This document shows positions 48,452-56,451 of a stretch of DNA of 64,000 bases, piece by piece. Where the stretch lies: the NCBI GenBank assembly GCA_046598415.1, contig JBKJIG010000173.1:27150-91149 (forward strand). The letters run 5' to 3'. Position 1 is the stretch's first letter. The number at the start of each line of letters is the position of its first letter. The notes below the pieces were generated by a model, which saw only the letters and a list, made by a program, of their open reading frames with translations, made no database searches and was not told the origin of the DNA. The position numbers and the translations under genes were made by a program. This DNA is from VFJZ01 sp046598415. GTDB taxonomy: Bacteria; Actinomycetota; Thermoleophilia; Gaiellales; F1-60-MAGs149.

Positions 48452-49471
48452 CTACGCCCGCGTCAGCAGGCCGTCGCGCACGAGCAGCTCGGCGATCTGC
48501 ACCGCGTTGGTGGCCGCGCCCTTGCGCAGGTTGTCGGACACGACCCACAGCGCCAGGCCGTTCTCGCAGCCCAGGTCGCGGCGGATGCGCCCGACGAACA
48601 CGTCGTCGGAGCCGGCGGCGTCGAGCGGCGTCGGGTACGCGTGGCTGGCCGGGTCGTCGACGACGACGATGCCCTCGCGCTCCATCAGCAGGTCGCGCAG
48701 CTCGCCCGGCGACATCGGCCGTGTGGTCTCGACCCACACCGCCTCCGAGTGCCCGGTCACGACCGGTACCCGCACGCAGGTGGCGGAGACTCTCAGGTCG
48801 GGCGCCGACAGGATCTTGCGCGTCTCGTTGACGAGCTTCAGCTCCTCGTCCGTGTACCCGTCGTCGCCGGCGAACGAGCCGGCGACCGGGATCACGTTGA
48901 AGGCGATGCGGTGCGGGTACACGGCGGGCGCAACGGTGTCGCTCGACAGCGACTGCGACGCCTCGGTGCGCAGGCCGTCGATGGCCGACTGGCCGGTGCC
49001 GGAGACTGCCTGGTACGTGGCGATGGTGACGCGCTCGATGCCCACGGTGTCGAGGATCGGCTTCAGCACCGGCATCAGCTGCATCGTCGAGCAGTTGGGG
49101 TTCGCGACCAGGCCGCGGTGGCTGCGCGCGGCCTCGGGGTTCACGTCGGCGACGACCAGCGGCACGTCGGGATCCATCCGGAAGGCCGACGAGTTGTCGA
49201 CCACGACGACGCCCCGCTCGATCGCGATCGGCGCCCACTCGCGCGAGCGGGTGGCGCCGGCGCTGAACAGCGCGATGTCGACCCCGTCGAACGCCTCGGC
49301 CGAGACGGCCTGCACCTCGACCTCGTCGTCGCCGAACGCGACCCGCTTGCCCGCGCTCCGCGGCGAGGCGAGGCAGACCAGGTCGTCGAGGGGGAACGCG
49401 CGCTCCGAGAGCACGCGTCGGAGCACGTCGCCGACGGCGCCGGTGGCGCCCAGGATCGCGACTCTAGGCAC
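48452..49471 (-). CDS. asd: Aspartate-semialdehyde dehydrogenase
   Basis: 339 residues, GTG start. NADP motif VAILGATGAVGDVLRRVL, FSAGATRSREWAP, DNSSAFRMDPDVPLVVADVN, catalytic Cys in VANPNCSTMQLMP and His in VRVPVVTGHSEAVWVE. Reduces aspartyl phosphate to the semialdehyde for lysine, threonine, methionine and diaminopimelate. Its start overlaps the lysC stop by 8 bases. Confidence 0.96.
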   Translation of the reverse strand: MPRVAILGATGAVGDVLRRVLSERAFPLDDLVCLASPRSAGKRVAFGDDEVEVQAVSAEAFDGVDIALFSAGATRSREWAPIAIERGVVVVDNSSAFRMDPDVPLVVADVNPEAARSHRGLVANPNCSTMQLMPVLKPILDTVGIERVTIATYQAVSGTGQSAIDGLRTEASQSLSSDTVAPAVYPHRIAFNVIPVAGSFAGDDGYTDEELKLVNETRKILSAPDLRVSATCVRVPVVTGHSEAVWVETTRPMSPGELRDLLMEREGIVVVDDPASHAYPTPLDAAGSDDVFVGRIRRDLGCENGLALWVVSDNLRKGAATNAVQIAELLVRDGLLTRA

Positions 49472-50720
49472 GGACGGCCTCCTCCTCCATCGGCTCGCGG
49501 TCGAGCTCGAACGCCTCGTGCAGCACGCGCACGGCGGTTGCCATCTCGCGCTTCGAGATCATGCAGCTGATCTTGATCGGCGACGTCGAGATCATGCGCA
49601 GGTTGATGCCGTTGTCGGCGAGCGTGCGGAACATCTTGGCCGCGATGCCCGGATGCGAGCGCATGCCGGCGCCGATCAGCGACACCTTGGCGAGGTCGTG
49701 GTCCTCCTCGACCTGCATCGTGCCGAGTGCCGCCATGGCCGACGCGATGCCGGCGCGGGCCGCTACGACGTCCTCCGACGGCACCGAGAACGACAGCTCG
49801 GCGATCTGGTGGATGGTGTTCTGGATGATGGTGTCGACGTTCACGTGCTCGGCGGCGACGGCGTCGAAGACGGTGGCCGCGGCGCCGGGACGGTCGGGGA
49901 TGCCCGTCAGCGTGAACACGACCTCCTTCTCGTTGTGCGTGACCGCCGAGATGATCGCGTTCTCCATGCCGTCCTCTCCGATCCAGGTGCCCTGCTCGTC
50001 CGAGAACGTCGAGCGGGCGTGGATGCGCACTCCGTGGTTGCGTGCCAGCTCGACCGACCGCAGCATCAGCACCTTGGCGCCGGACGCGGACATCTCGAGC
50101 ATCTCCTCGTAGGAGAGACGCGCGATCTTGCGCGCCTCAGGGACGATCCGCGGGTCGCTCGTGAACACGCCCGGAACATCCGAGTTGATCTCACAGGCGG
50201 CGTCGAGCGCCGCCGCCAGGGCCACCGCCGTCGCGTCGGATCCGCCGCGGCCGAGGGTGGTGACGTCCTTCGTGGCCGCCGACACGCCCTGGAAGCCCGC
50301 CACCAGCACGATCTTGCCGGCGTCGAGCGCGGCCAGCACGCGGTGCGGGTTGATGCGCTCGATCTTCGCCTTCGTGTGCGACGCGTCGGTCTCGATACCT
50401 GCCTGGGAGCCGGTCAGCGAGACGGCCTCGTAGCCGAGATCGTGGATCGCCATCGCGACCAGGGCGCACGAGATGCGCTCGCCGGTCGACAGCAGCATGT
50501 CCATCTCGCGCGGGTTCGGCTCGGGCGAGACGGCGTTCGCGAGGTCGATCAGGCCGTCGGTGGTCTTGCCCATCGCGGACACCGTGCCGACGACGCGCAG
50601 GCCGCGCTCCTTGGCCTCGACAAGGCGCTTCGCGACGTTCTTGACCTTCTCGGCGTCGGCGACGGACGAGCCGCCGAACTTCATCACGATGGTGTCGAAT
50701 GCGGGCGCAACGTGGGCCAT
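49464..50720 (-). CDS. lysC: Aspartate kinase
   Basis: 418 residues. VMKFGGSSVADAEKV, LSTGERISCALVAMAI, GFQGVSAATKDVTTLGRGGSDATAVALAAAL, two C-terminal ACT domains (VVFTLTGIPDRPGAAATVFDAV and KVSLIGAGMRSHPGIAAKMFRTL, then IRMISTSPIKISCMI-like end). Feedback control by lysine plus threonine is usual for this class. The Asp-site segment reads CEINSDVPGVFTSDPR instead of the common CEIYTDVDGVYTADPR. First gene of lysC-asd. Confidence 0.96.
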   Translation of the reverse strand: MAHVAPAFDTIVMKFGGSSVADAEKVKNVAKRLVEAKERGLRVVGTVSAMGKTTDGLIDLANAVSPEPNPREMDMLLSTGERISCALVAMAIHDLGYEAVSLTGSQAGIETDASHTKAKIERINPHRVLAALDAGKIVLVAGFQGVSAATKDVTTLGRGGSDATAVALAAALDAACEINSDVPGVFTSDPRIVPEARKIARLSYEEMLEMSASGAKVLMLRSVELARNHGVRIHARSTFSDEQGTWIGEDGMENAIISAVTHNEKEVVFTLTGIPDRPGAAATVFDAVAAEHVNVDTIIQNTIHQIAELSFSVPSEDVVAARAGIASAMAALGTMQVEEDHDLAKVSLIGAGMRSHPGIAAKMFRTLADNGINLRMISTSPIKISCMISKREMATAVRVLHEAFELDREPMEEEAVRA

Positions 50721-50757
50721 GGCTGCACCGCATTGTGCCGGACGTCGACGGAGCGCC

Positions 50758-51348
50758 CTACAGGTCGCGCCGCCCGCTCAGGGCGCGGCCGATCGTGACC
50801 TCGTCGGCGAACTCCAGATCGCCGCCCACGGGCAGCCCGCTCGCGAGCCGCGTGACCCGCGTGTGCGGCCGCAGCAGCGTTGCCAGGTACGAGGCCGTCG
50901 CCTCGCCTGTCATGGTCGGGTTCGTGGCGACGATCACCTCCTCGACGGTGCCGTCCTCGACGCGGCGGACCAGCTCGGCGATGCGCAGGTCACCGGGGTC
51001 GACGCCGTCGATGGGCGACAGCGCGCCGCCCAGCACGTGGTACAGCCCGCGATAGCTGGCGGTGCGTTCGATCGGCACCACGTCGGACGGCGTCTCGACG
51101 ACGCAGATCTGCGCCTGGTCGCGACGGGTGTCCCGGCAGATCACGCACAGGTCGCCTTCGGCCAGCGAGTAGCAGACGGTGCAGAACGTGATCCTGTCGC
51201 GGACGTCGCGCAGCGCCTCGGCCAGGCCGAGCGCCTCGGGCTCGGGCACCTTCAGGAGGTGGAACGCGAGCCGTTGGGCCGTGCGACGGCCCACTCCGGG
51301 GAGCCGTTCGAGCTCGGTGACGAGTCGTTCTGCAGAGGGCGGAAGCAC
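50758..51348 (-). CDS. recR: Recombination mediator protein RecR
   Basis: 196 residues. Helix-hairpin-helix LERLPGVGRRTAQRLAFHLL, zinc site CTVCYSLAEGDLCVIC, Toprim domain CVVETPSDVVPIE..YRGLYHVLGGALSPIDG and EVIVATNPTMTGEATASYL. Loads RecA with RecF/RecO. GTG start overlaps the ybaB stop by one base; the order dnaX-ybaB-recR is conserved in many bacteria. Confidence 0.97.
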   Translation of the reverse strand: MLPPSAERLVTELERLPGVGRRTAQRLAFHLLKVPEPEALGLAEALRDVRDRITFCTVCYSLAEGDLCVICRDTRRDQAQICVVETPSDVVPIERTASYRGLYHVLGGALSPIDGVDPGDLRIAELVRRVEDGTVEEVIVATNPTMTGEATASYLATLLRPHTRVTRLASGLPVGGDLEFADEVTIGRALSGRRDL

Positions 51349-51680
51349 TACATCCCGGGCATGTTCAGGCCCATGCCGCCCATCAGCGACCCGAGGCCGC
51401 CGGTGACCGCGCCCATCTTCTCCTGCGACAGCGCGTCGGCTGCACGGCGCGCCTCCGCGACGGCGGCGACGACGAGGTCCTCGAGCATCTCGACGTCCTC
51501 GGGGTCGACGGCGGCGGGGTCGATCTTGATGCCTTTCAGGTCGCCGCTGCCGGTGACGGTCGCGGTGACCATGCCGCCGCCGGCCGAGCCGGACACCTCG
51601 GTCGCGGCGATCTCGGCCTGGGCCTGTGCCATCGCGGCCTGCATCTGCTGTACCTGCCGCATGATCTGCTGCTGGTTCAC
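51348..51680 (-). CDS. ybaB: YbaB/EbfC nucleoid-associated protein
   Basis: 110 residues. IMRQVQQMQAAMAQAQAEIA helix, VSGSAGGGMVTATVTGSGDLKGIKIDPAAV and LEDLVVAAVAEARRAADALSQEKMG, the full YbaB fold, with a Gly/Met-rich tail (GGLGSLMGGMGLNMPGM). Binds DNA as a dimer. GTG start 4 bases inside the dnaX stop region. Confidence 0.95.
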   Translation of the reverse strand: MNQQQIMRQVQQMQAAMAQAQAEIAATEVSGSAGGGMVTATVTGSGDLKGIKIDPAAVDPEDVEMLEDLVVAAVAEARRAADALSQEKMGAVTGGLGSLMGGMGLNMPGM

Positions 51681-53461
51681 GACTCCTCCTCTATCTCGTG
51701 GGCGTCGAACGCATCGACGAAGCCGCGGATCAGCGCGGCCTCGGTATCCTCTTCGGACAGCACCGGCTCGTCGCCGAGCGGCTCGATCACGGGTGGCGGC
51801 GGGGGCGCGTCGACCGCGGGGCGGTCGAGCGTCTCGAGCACGATCCGCCGGCGCTCGCCGAGCACGGCGGTGACGGCCTCGGCGACGATCGCCCGGTTCG
51901 CCTCGGTATCGGCGAACGACTTCTGGAACTGCGCGCTGGACGGGAACTGCAGGCGCAGCACGCCCTCCCCCAGCGAGGGCGTGGCGGGCTCGAGGTGCGG
52001 TGCGAGCGACGGTCGTCGCTCGGATACGCGGGCCAGGATCTTGAGGCGCCAGATGGGGCCGATGTCGTCGCTGTCGGTGACGAGTGGCGGCGGTGGCGGC
52101 GCGGGTGCGGACGCCACGGGTTCGAGCTCGGTCACGGGCTCCGGCTCGGCCGGCGATGCGGGATCCACGTCCCACGGCGGCGTGTGCTCGGCCACGGGCG
52201 CGGGCGGCGCGACCACGGCCGGTGCCGGTGGCGCCACCTCGGGCGCCGGCGGGACGGGCTCGGCCGGCACGGGAGCGGCGCCGATCGGCACGGCCACGGG
52301 TGGCGGGATCGGCGCCGGGGCGCCCACCTCGAGCGCGTCGAGGCGGCGCAGGATGGCCTCGATCGAACGGTCGGTCGCTGGCCGCGCTGCGCGCACCAGC
52401 TCCAGCTCGAGCGGCAGGCGGGGATCGCCGCCGTCGCGCAGCTCGTCCAGCACGCCGAGCAGCCCCTGCAGCAGGGTGACGACGAGCCGCTCGTCGACGC
52501 GGCCGGCCTGCTCGGCCAGCGCGGCCCGGGCCTCGTCGGCCAGCGGTGCCGAGGCCGGCACCTCGCCCAGCTCGCGGGTCAGCAGCAGCAGCCGCAGGTG
52601 TCCGAGCAGGTCGCCGACCAGCTGGCCGAGGTCCTGGCCGGCGGTGGCGAGCTCGTCGACGGCGCGCAGGGCGGCGGGCGCGTTGCGGGTCGCGGCGGCA
52701 TCGACGATGCCGCGCAGCACGTGCTCCTCGACGATGCCGAGCAGCGCGCGGGCATCACCGGCGCTGACGACGCCGCCGCACGCGGTGGCGAGCTGGTCGA
52801 GCTGCGACACGGCATCGCGGAACGAGCCGCGGGCGCTGCGCGCGATCAGCCCGAGCGCGTCCTCGTCGGCCTCGATGCCCTCCGCCGCGGCGATGCGGCG
52901 CAGCACGACGCGGATCTCCTCCACCGACGGCCGCGCGAAGGCGAACGCCTGGCAGCGGCCCTTGATGGTGTCGAGCAGCTTGTGCGGCTCGGTCGTGCAG
53001 AGCACGAACACGACGTGCTCGGGCGGCTCCTCGAGCGTCTTCAGCAGCGCGTTCGAGGCGTCGACGGTGAGCGAGTGGGCCTCGTCGAGGATGTAGACTT
53101 TGCGCCGTCCGAGCGCGGGCTGTACGGCGACGCGCTCGCGGATCTCGCGGATGTCGTCGATGCCGCGGTTGGACGCGGCGTCCAGCTCGATCACGTCGAG
53201 CGCGGTGGCGTCGTGGATCGAGCGGCACGACTCGCAGACCTTGCACGGCGTGCCGGTCGGCCCGTCGAAGGCCAGGCAGTTGAGCGACTTCGCGAGGATC
53301 TTCGCGAGCGACGTCTTGCCCGTGCCGCGCGGGCCGGAGAAGAGGTACGCGTGCCGGACGCGGCCCTGCTCGACGGCGTTGCGCAGGGTTCGGACGACGT
53401 GCGTCTGCCCGACGACATCGTCGAAATCCTGGGGGCGGTACTTGCGGTAGAGCGCGGACAC
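51677..53461 (-). CDS. dnaX: DNA polymerase III subunit gamma/tau
   Basis: 594 residues from a GTG. ALYRKYRPQDFDDVVGQTHVV, Walker A SGPRGTGKTSLAK, zinc site CKVCESC.., DVIELDAASNRGIDDIRE, Walker B VYILDEAHSL, and ARSARGSFRDAVSQLDQL. Domain III follows, then a Pro/Ala-rich linker (~370-450) and a tau C-terminal domain (PIWRLKILARVSERRPSLAPHL). TACACT 7 nt before the GTG. It starts 45 bp after the SRP RNA 3' end. Confidence 0.95.
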   Translation of the reverse strand: MSALYRKYRPQDFDDVVGQTHVVRTLRNAVEQGRVRHAYLFSGPRGTGKTSLAKILAKSLNCLAFDGPTGTPCKVCESCRSIHDATALDVIELDAASNRGIDDIREIRERVAVQPALGRRKVYILDEAHSLTVDASNALLKTLEEPPEHVVFVLCTTEPHKLLDTIKGRCQAFAFARPSVEEIRVVLRRIAAAEGIEADEDALGLIARSARGSFRDAVSQLDQLATACGGVVSAGDARALLGIVEEHVLRGIVDAAATRNAPAALRAVDELATAGQDLGQLVGDLLGHLRLLLLTRELGEVPASAPLADEARAALAEQAGRVDERLVVTLLQGLLGVLDELRDGGDPRLPLELELVRAARPATDRSIEAILRRLDALEVGAPAPIPPPVAVPIGAAPVPAEPVPPAPEVAPPAPAVVAPPAPVAEHTPPWDVDPASPAEPEPVTELEPVASAPAPPPPPLVTDSDDIGPIWRLKILARVSERRPSLAPHLEPATPSLGEGVLRLQFPSSAQFQKSFADTEANRAIVAEAVTAVLGERRRIVLETLDRPAVDAPPPPPVIEPLGDEPVLSEEDTEAALIRGFVDAFDAHEIEEES

Positions 53462-53468
53462 CGGGTGC

Positions 53469-53474
53469 AGTGTA
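53469..53474 (-). promoter_or_regulatory. -10 hexamer TACACT of dnaX
   Basis: TACACT on the minus strand, 7 nt before GTG 53461, so dnaX can be made leaderless and separately from the SRP RNA. Confidence 0.55.
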
Positions 53475-53505
53475 GGAGGGTGGTTCGGTGCCGGGGCTGA
53501 AGTGA

Positions 53506-53771
53506 CCGTGCACCCACCGTTGTTGGCTGTCCGTCGGCCGGTGCCGGAATCTCCAGCTCCAACCAGGCTTCCCCGCGGCGCACCAGCAAACTCCCTTAGT
53601 GCTGCTTCCTCCCGGACCTGACACGGTTCGAGAGCGCTAGTCGCGCGGGACCTGGTCATCAACGCCAGAGGAGGCGGCCCTGATGCCGACGGGCTGGCCC
53701 CCGAAGGTGGGAGTTCAGCCCGGCTAGAGCGGCTTGCCGGTACAGGGAACCGCTAGCTCCCCGCCTAGCAC
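53506..53771 (-). ncRNA. ffs: Large bacterial SRP RNA (with Alu domain)
   Basis: The minus strand carries the S-domain apical signature GTGTCAGGTCCGGGAGGAAG followed by CAGCACTAAG. The 5' end GTGCTAGGCGGGGAGCTAGC, the segment CCGCTCTAGCCGGGCTGAA and the 3' end GGTGGGTGCACGG match the Alu-domain ends of the ~270-nt Bacillus-type SRP RNA. Length 266 nt. TAGGAT at 53783-53788 ends 11 nt before the 5' end. The RNA targets nascent membrane proteins with Ffh. The whole 53462-53816 gap holds only this gene and promoter elements. Confidence 0.93.
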
Positions 53772-53782
53772 GGTCGATGCGA

Positions 53783-53788
53783 ATCCTA
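53783..53788 (-). promoter_or_regulatory. -10 hexamer TAGGAT of the SRP RNA gene
   Basis: TAGGAT on the minus strand, 11 nt before the mature 5' end at 53771; the same spacing is found at both complete tRNA genes. Confidence 0.6.
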
Positions 53789-53803
53789 GCAGCGCGGCAC
53801 CGG

Positions 53804-53809
53804 TAGGGT
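53804..53809 (+). promoter_or_regulatory. -10 hexamer TAGGGT of the quinone oxidoreductase gene
   Basis: TAGGGT, 7 nt before ATG 53817; 15 bp from the divergent SRP promoter. Confidence 0.55.
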
Positions 53810-53816
53810 TCACACC

Positions 53817-54773
53817 ATGCGATGCATCGTCTTCACCGGAGTCGGCGGCGGCGAGGTCGTCGCGCTGCAGGACCGTCCCGACCCCGAACCCGGCAGCGGC
53901 GAGGTGGTCGTCCGCGTCCGGTACGCCGGCCTCAACCCGGCCGACCTGCACCAGCGTGCCGGCAACTATCCGGCGCCGCCCGGCGCGCCGCAGGACATCC
54001 CCGGCCTCGAGGTGGCGGGCGTCGTCGAGTCGGTCGGCGGCCAGGTGCTCGGCTACCAGCCGGGTGACCGCGTGTTCGGCCTCATCGCCGGCGGCGGGCT
54101 CGCGAACCGCGTCGCGGTGCACGAGCGCTGCGTGACGGGCGTGCCGGACGTGTTGTCCGATGTCGACGCAGCCGCCGTGCCGGAGGCGTTCATCACCGCC
54201 CACGACGCGATCCGCACCCGCGGCCGGCTCGCGATGGGCGAGACGCTGCTGGTGCACGGCGCCAACGGCGGTGTCGGCACTGCCGCCCTGCAGATCGGCG
54301 TTGCAGCCGGCGCGCAGGTGTTCGGCGTCGTGCGATCGGAGGAGGCCGCGGCGCTGGTGCGCGAGCTGGGTGCGGAGCCGGTGCAGGACGACTCGTTCTC
54401 CGACGGCGTCCGCGCCGACGTGATCCTCGAGCTGGTCGGCGCGCCGCATTTTCCCGCCAACCTGAAGGCGCTCAACGCGCGCGGGCGCATCGTGGTCGTC
54501 GGCGTCGGCGCGGGCTCGAAGGTCGACCTCGACCTGGGCGCGATGATGGGCCGTCGGGCAGAGCTGCACGGCACGGTGCTGCGGGCGCGATCGTTGGAGG
54601 ACAAGGCCCTCGCGGTGCGCGCGTTCGAGCGCGAGGTCGTGCCGCAGCTGGCCGCGGGACGCATGCGAGCACTGGTCGATCGCGTCTATCCGGCCGACCA
54701 TGCGCGTGACGCGTACGACCGTCTCGCCGGCTCCGGCAAGTCCGGCAAGGTGCTGGTCGACTTCGGCGAGTAG
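53817..54773 (+). CDS. Zinc-free NAD(P)H:quinone oxidoreductase (MDR)
   Basis: 318 residues. GroES-like half with VRYAGLNPADLHQRAGNYP and IPGLEVAGVVESVG; Rossmann half with LVHGANGGVGTAALQIGVAAG and GRIVVVGVGAGSK. The end, LAGSGKSGKVLVDF, is typical of the Qor/PIG3 branch (PIG3-like APQDIPGLEVAG). Reduces quinones with NADPH. Transcribed from a leaderless promoter next to the SRP gene. Confidence 0.9.
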   Translation: MRCIVFTGVGGGEVVALQDRPDPEPGSGEVVVRVRYAGLNPADLHQRAGNYPAPPGAPQDIPGLEVAGVVESVGGQVLGYQPGDRVFGLIAGGGLANRVAVHERCVTGVPDVLSDVDAAAVPEAFITAHDAIRTRGRLAMGETLLVHGANGGVGTAALQIGVAAGAQVFGVVRSEEAAALVRELGAEPVQDDSFSDGVRADVILELVGAPHFPANLKALNARGRIVVVGVGAGSKVDLDLGAMMGRRAELHGTVLRARSLEDKALAVRAFEREVVPQLAAGRMRALVDRVYPADHARDAYDRLAGSGKSGKVLVDFGE

Positions 54774-54790
54774 CCGCAGCGCGTGTCTCC

Positions 54791-54911
54791 CGCGCGCCTT
54801 CGTGCGCCATCCACGCGCGGGGTCTGACCCCGAAAACGCCCTCGCTGGGGTCTGACCCCAGAACGCTTCCGCGCGGAAGGCGCGCGAATCGCGCGACAGG
54901 GCACGGACCGC
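54791..54911. repeat. Dispersed extragenic palindromic repeat, copy 2
   Basis: GGGGTCTGACCCC at 54819-54831 and 54847-54859 and TTCCGCGCGGAA at 54867-54878. Spacing is identical to copy 1 at 8573-8700 and the intervening bases are nearly identical (cgaaaacgccct). Both copies share a preceding TTCGTGCGCC. Lies between the convergent quinone oxidoreductase and ppa genes. Confidence 0.8.
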
Positions 54912-54964
54912 CTGGGAGACGACACGAGGCGGCACCGCGCCGTCACGATGTTCGGCGTAGGGTG

Positions 54965-55495
54965 CTAGAGGTCACGGCCGAGGACGCGGGCGGCGCCCGT
55001 TTCGGCGTGTCGCTCGAGCCCGGCCGTGTAGATGGCGTGCGCTTCCTCGCGGCTGCCCCAGTTGCCGATCTCGACGTGCTTTCCCTTCTCCAGGTCCTTG
55101 TAGACCTCGAAGAAGTGGGCGATCTCCTCGAGCAGCTCACGGCGGACCTCGTCGTACGACGACACCCGCGTCCAGGTGGGGTCGTTGTGCGGCACGCAGA
55201 GCACCTTGGCGTCCTCGCCGTCCTCGTCGCGCATGTGCAGCACGCCGACCAGGTCGACCGGGATCAGGCAGCCGGGGAACGTCGGAGCAGCGACCAGGAT
55301 CAGCGCGTCGACCGGGTCGGCGTCCTCGCCGATCGTGTCGAGCAAAAACCCGTAATCGCACGGGTACACGACGCTCGAGTACAGCGTCCGGTCGAGGATC
55401 AGGCGCCCCAGCCGCTCGTCGTACTCGTACTTGTTACGGCTGCCCTTCGGAATCTCCACGAAGGCGACGGGCTGGTCGGCCGGGGTGCGCTTCAC
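54965..55495 (-). CDS. ppa: Inorganic pyrophosphatase (family I)
   Basis: 176 residues, GTG start. FVEIPKGSRNKYEYDERLGRLILDR, SSVVYPCDYGFLLDTIGEDADPVDALIL (the D-x-D-P-x-D metal site) and KVLCVPHNDPTW complete the family I active site. Hydrolyses pyrophosphate. TATACT, the best -10 box of the window, ends 6 nt before the GTG. Confidence 0.95.
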   Translation of the reverse strand: MKRTPADQPVAFVEIPKGSRNKYEYDERLGRLILDRTLYSSVVYPCDYGFLLDTIGEDADPVDALILVAAPTFPGCLIPVDLVGVLHMRDEDGEDAKVLCVPHNDPTWTRVSSYDEVRRELLEEIAHFFEVYKDLEKGKHVEIGNWGSREEAHAIYTAGLERHAETGAARVLGRDL

Positions 55496-55501
55496 CTGGC
55501 G

Positions 55502-55507
55502 AGTATA
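55502..55507 (-). promoter_or_regulatory. -10 hexamer TATACT of ppa
   Basis: TATACT on the minus strand, 6 nt before GTG 55495, within the 28-bp gap to osmC. Confidence 0.65.
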
Positions 55508-55523
55508 GGACGGGGCCTGCGGA

Positions 55524-55988
55524 TCACGCGATCCGTACCAGCCGCGGCTCCAGCGTGATCTCGGTGCGCAGCGAGTTCGCGATGTAACACTCGTCGTGCG
55601 CGAGCTCGAGCAGGTGCAGCACGCGCTCCTGCTTCGTCTCGCCGCGGTACGTGACGCGCGGGTGCAGCACGATCCGTTCGATCCACGACGCGCGGCCTTC
55701 GGGCATCTCGCCGATCGCCTCGTCCTCGTAGGAGACGACGTCGACGCGCGCTCGCGCGCAGACGGCGAGGAACGACAGCAGCTGGCACGAGCTGGCGGCC
55801 AGCACGAGCAGCTGCTCGGGATTGAGCTTCGCGGGGTCGCCACGGAACGCGGGGTCGGCGCTGAGCTCGACCCCGGCGGCCGCGGGCGGGGCGGAGGCGG
55901 TGTGCGAACGGTCGTAGTCGTCGTAGCCGACTCCGGTCGACCCGCGCCACGAGCAGTTGGCGGCGTAGCGGTGCGTGTGATCGCTCAT
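55524..55988 (-). CDS. OsmC/Ohr-family peroxide-reducing protein
   Basis: 154 residues. Cys of the first site in LVLAASSCQLLSFLAVCARA and of the second in ELAHDECYIANSLRTEI; both redox cysteines are present. N-terminal GDPAKLNPEQLLVLA is the family's dimer segment. Thiol peroxidase for organic hydroperoxides; subgroup (OsmC or YhfA-like) unresolved. TACGAT 7 nt before the ATG. Confidence 0.88.
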   Translation of the reverse strand: MSDHTHRYAANCSWRGSTGVGYDDYDRSHTASAPPAAAGVELSADPAFRGDPAKLNPEQLLVLAASSCQLLSFLAVCARARVDVVSYEDEAIGEMPEGRASWIERIVLHPRVTYRGETKQERVLHLLELAHDECYIANSLRTEITLEPRLVRIA

Positions 55989-55995
55989 GGCGGAG

Positions 55996-56001
55996 ATCGT
56001 A
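55996..56001 (-). promoter_or_regulatory. -10 hexamer TACGAT of the osmC-like gene
   Basis: TACGAT on the minus strand, 7 nt before ATG 55988. Confidence 0.5.
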
Positions 56002-56014
56002 GAGCGATCGGGTG

Positions 56015-56053
56015 GAGAGGCGCCCGCGCCGTACGCCGGCGCGGGCGTCTCTC
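56015..56053 (+). terminator. 17-bp GC-rich hairpin followed by a pyrimidine tail
   Basis: Left arm 56015-56031 pairs with 56037-56053 over 17 bp with a single G-U wobble and a 5-nt loop (tacgc), then TATCTC. Read on the plus strand it looks like an intrinsic terminator, yet no plus-strand gene lies upstream, since osmC diverges from here. Confidence 0.55.
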
Positions 56054-56171
56054 TATCTCACGTGCCGGGGATGCGGTTCCGGCAAGAAGAGACCGTCGCC
56101 AACATAGGTGGGCGAGCTGCAGGCGCGATAGGGCCGAGCGGCCTACTCCGCCCCGGGCATGCTACGGAGAC

Positions 56172-56354
56172 GTGGTTGGCCGAACCTACCTCGAGCGCGG
56201 CCGGCCGGTGGTCGTCGTCGCCCGCTGGCTCGGCCAGCGCACGCCGCGCAACGTACTGATCCGCCGCGACGACGGCACGCTCGTCGTCCGGCCGTTCCGC
56301 GGGCTTCGGAAGGTGCGCGTACCTGGGTTCGAACCAGGGACCTCCCGCGTGTGA
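56172..56354 (+). CDS. Small hypothetical protein running into antisense tRNA-Val
   Basis: 60 residues from a GTG. VVGRTYLERGRPVVVVARWLG then PRNVLIRRDDGTLVVRPFRG and LRK: a short beta-rich unit resembling small actinobacterial proteins with an RNV..DGT..VRPFRGLR pattern. The last ~14 residues are read from the antisense strand of tRNA-Val, so the natural protein may end differently. CATGCT lies 8 nt before the GTG. Function unknown. Confidence 0.5.
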   Translation: MVGRTYLERGRPVVVVARWLGQRTPRNVLIRRDDGTLVVRPFRGLRKVRVPGFEPGTSRV

Positions 56355-56385
56355 AGCGGGCGCTCTACCGCTGAGCTATACGCGC
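56314..56385 (-). tRNA. tRNA-Val (anticodon CAC)
   Basis: 72 nt, complete cloverleaf: acceptor GCGCGTA/TACGCGC, D arm GCTC-AGCGGTA-GAGC, anticodon arm CCCGC-TTCACAC-GCGGG, T arm CCTGG-TTCGAAC-CCAGG, discriminator A. The 3' CCA is not encoded (ACCT). TAGGAT at 56397-56402 ends 11 nt before the 5' end. Confidence 0.95.
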
Positions 56386-56396
56386 CGGAGCAGGCA

Positions 56397-56402
56397 ATCC
56401 TA
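56397..56402 (-). promoter_or_regulatory. -10 hexamer TAGGAT of tRNA-Val
   Basis: TAGGAT on the minus strand, 11 nt before the tRNA 5' base at 56385. Confidence 0.55.
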
Positions 56403-56451
56403 TCGCACCGGTGGATCCGGACGGCCGGGTCCACGTATGCTCTGCGGCCCC

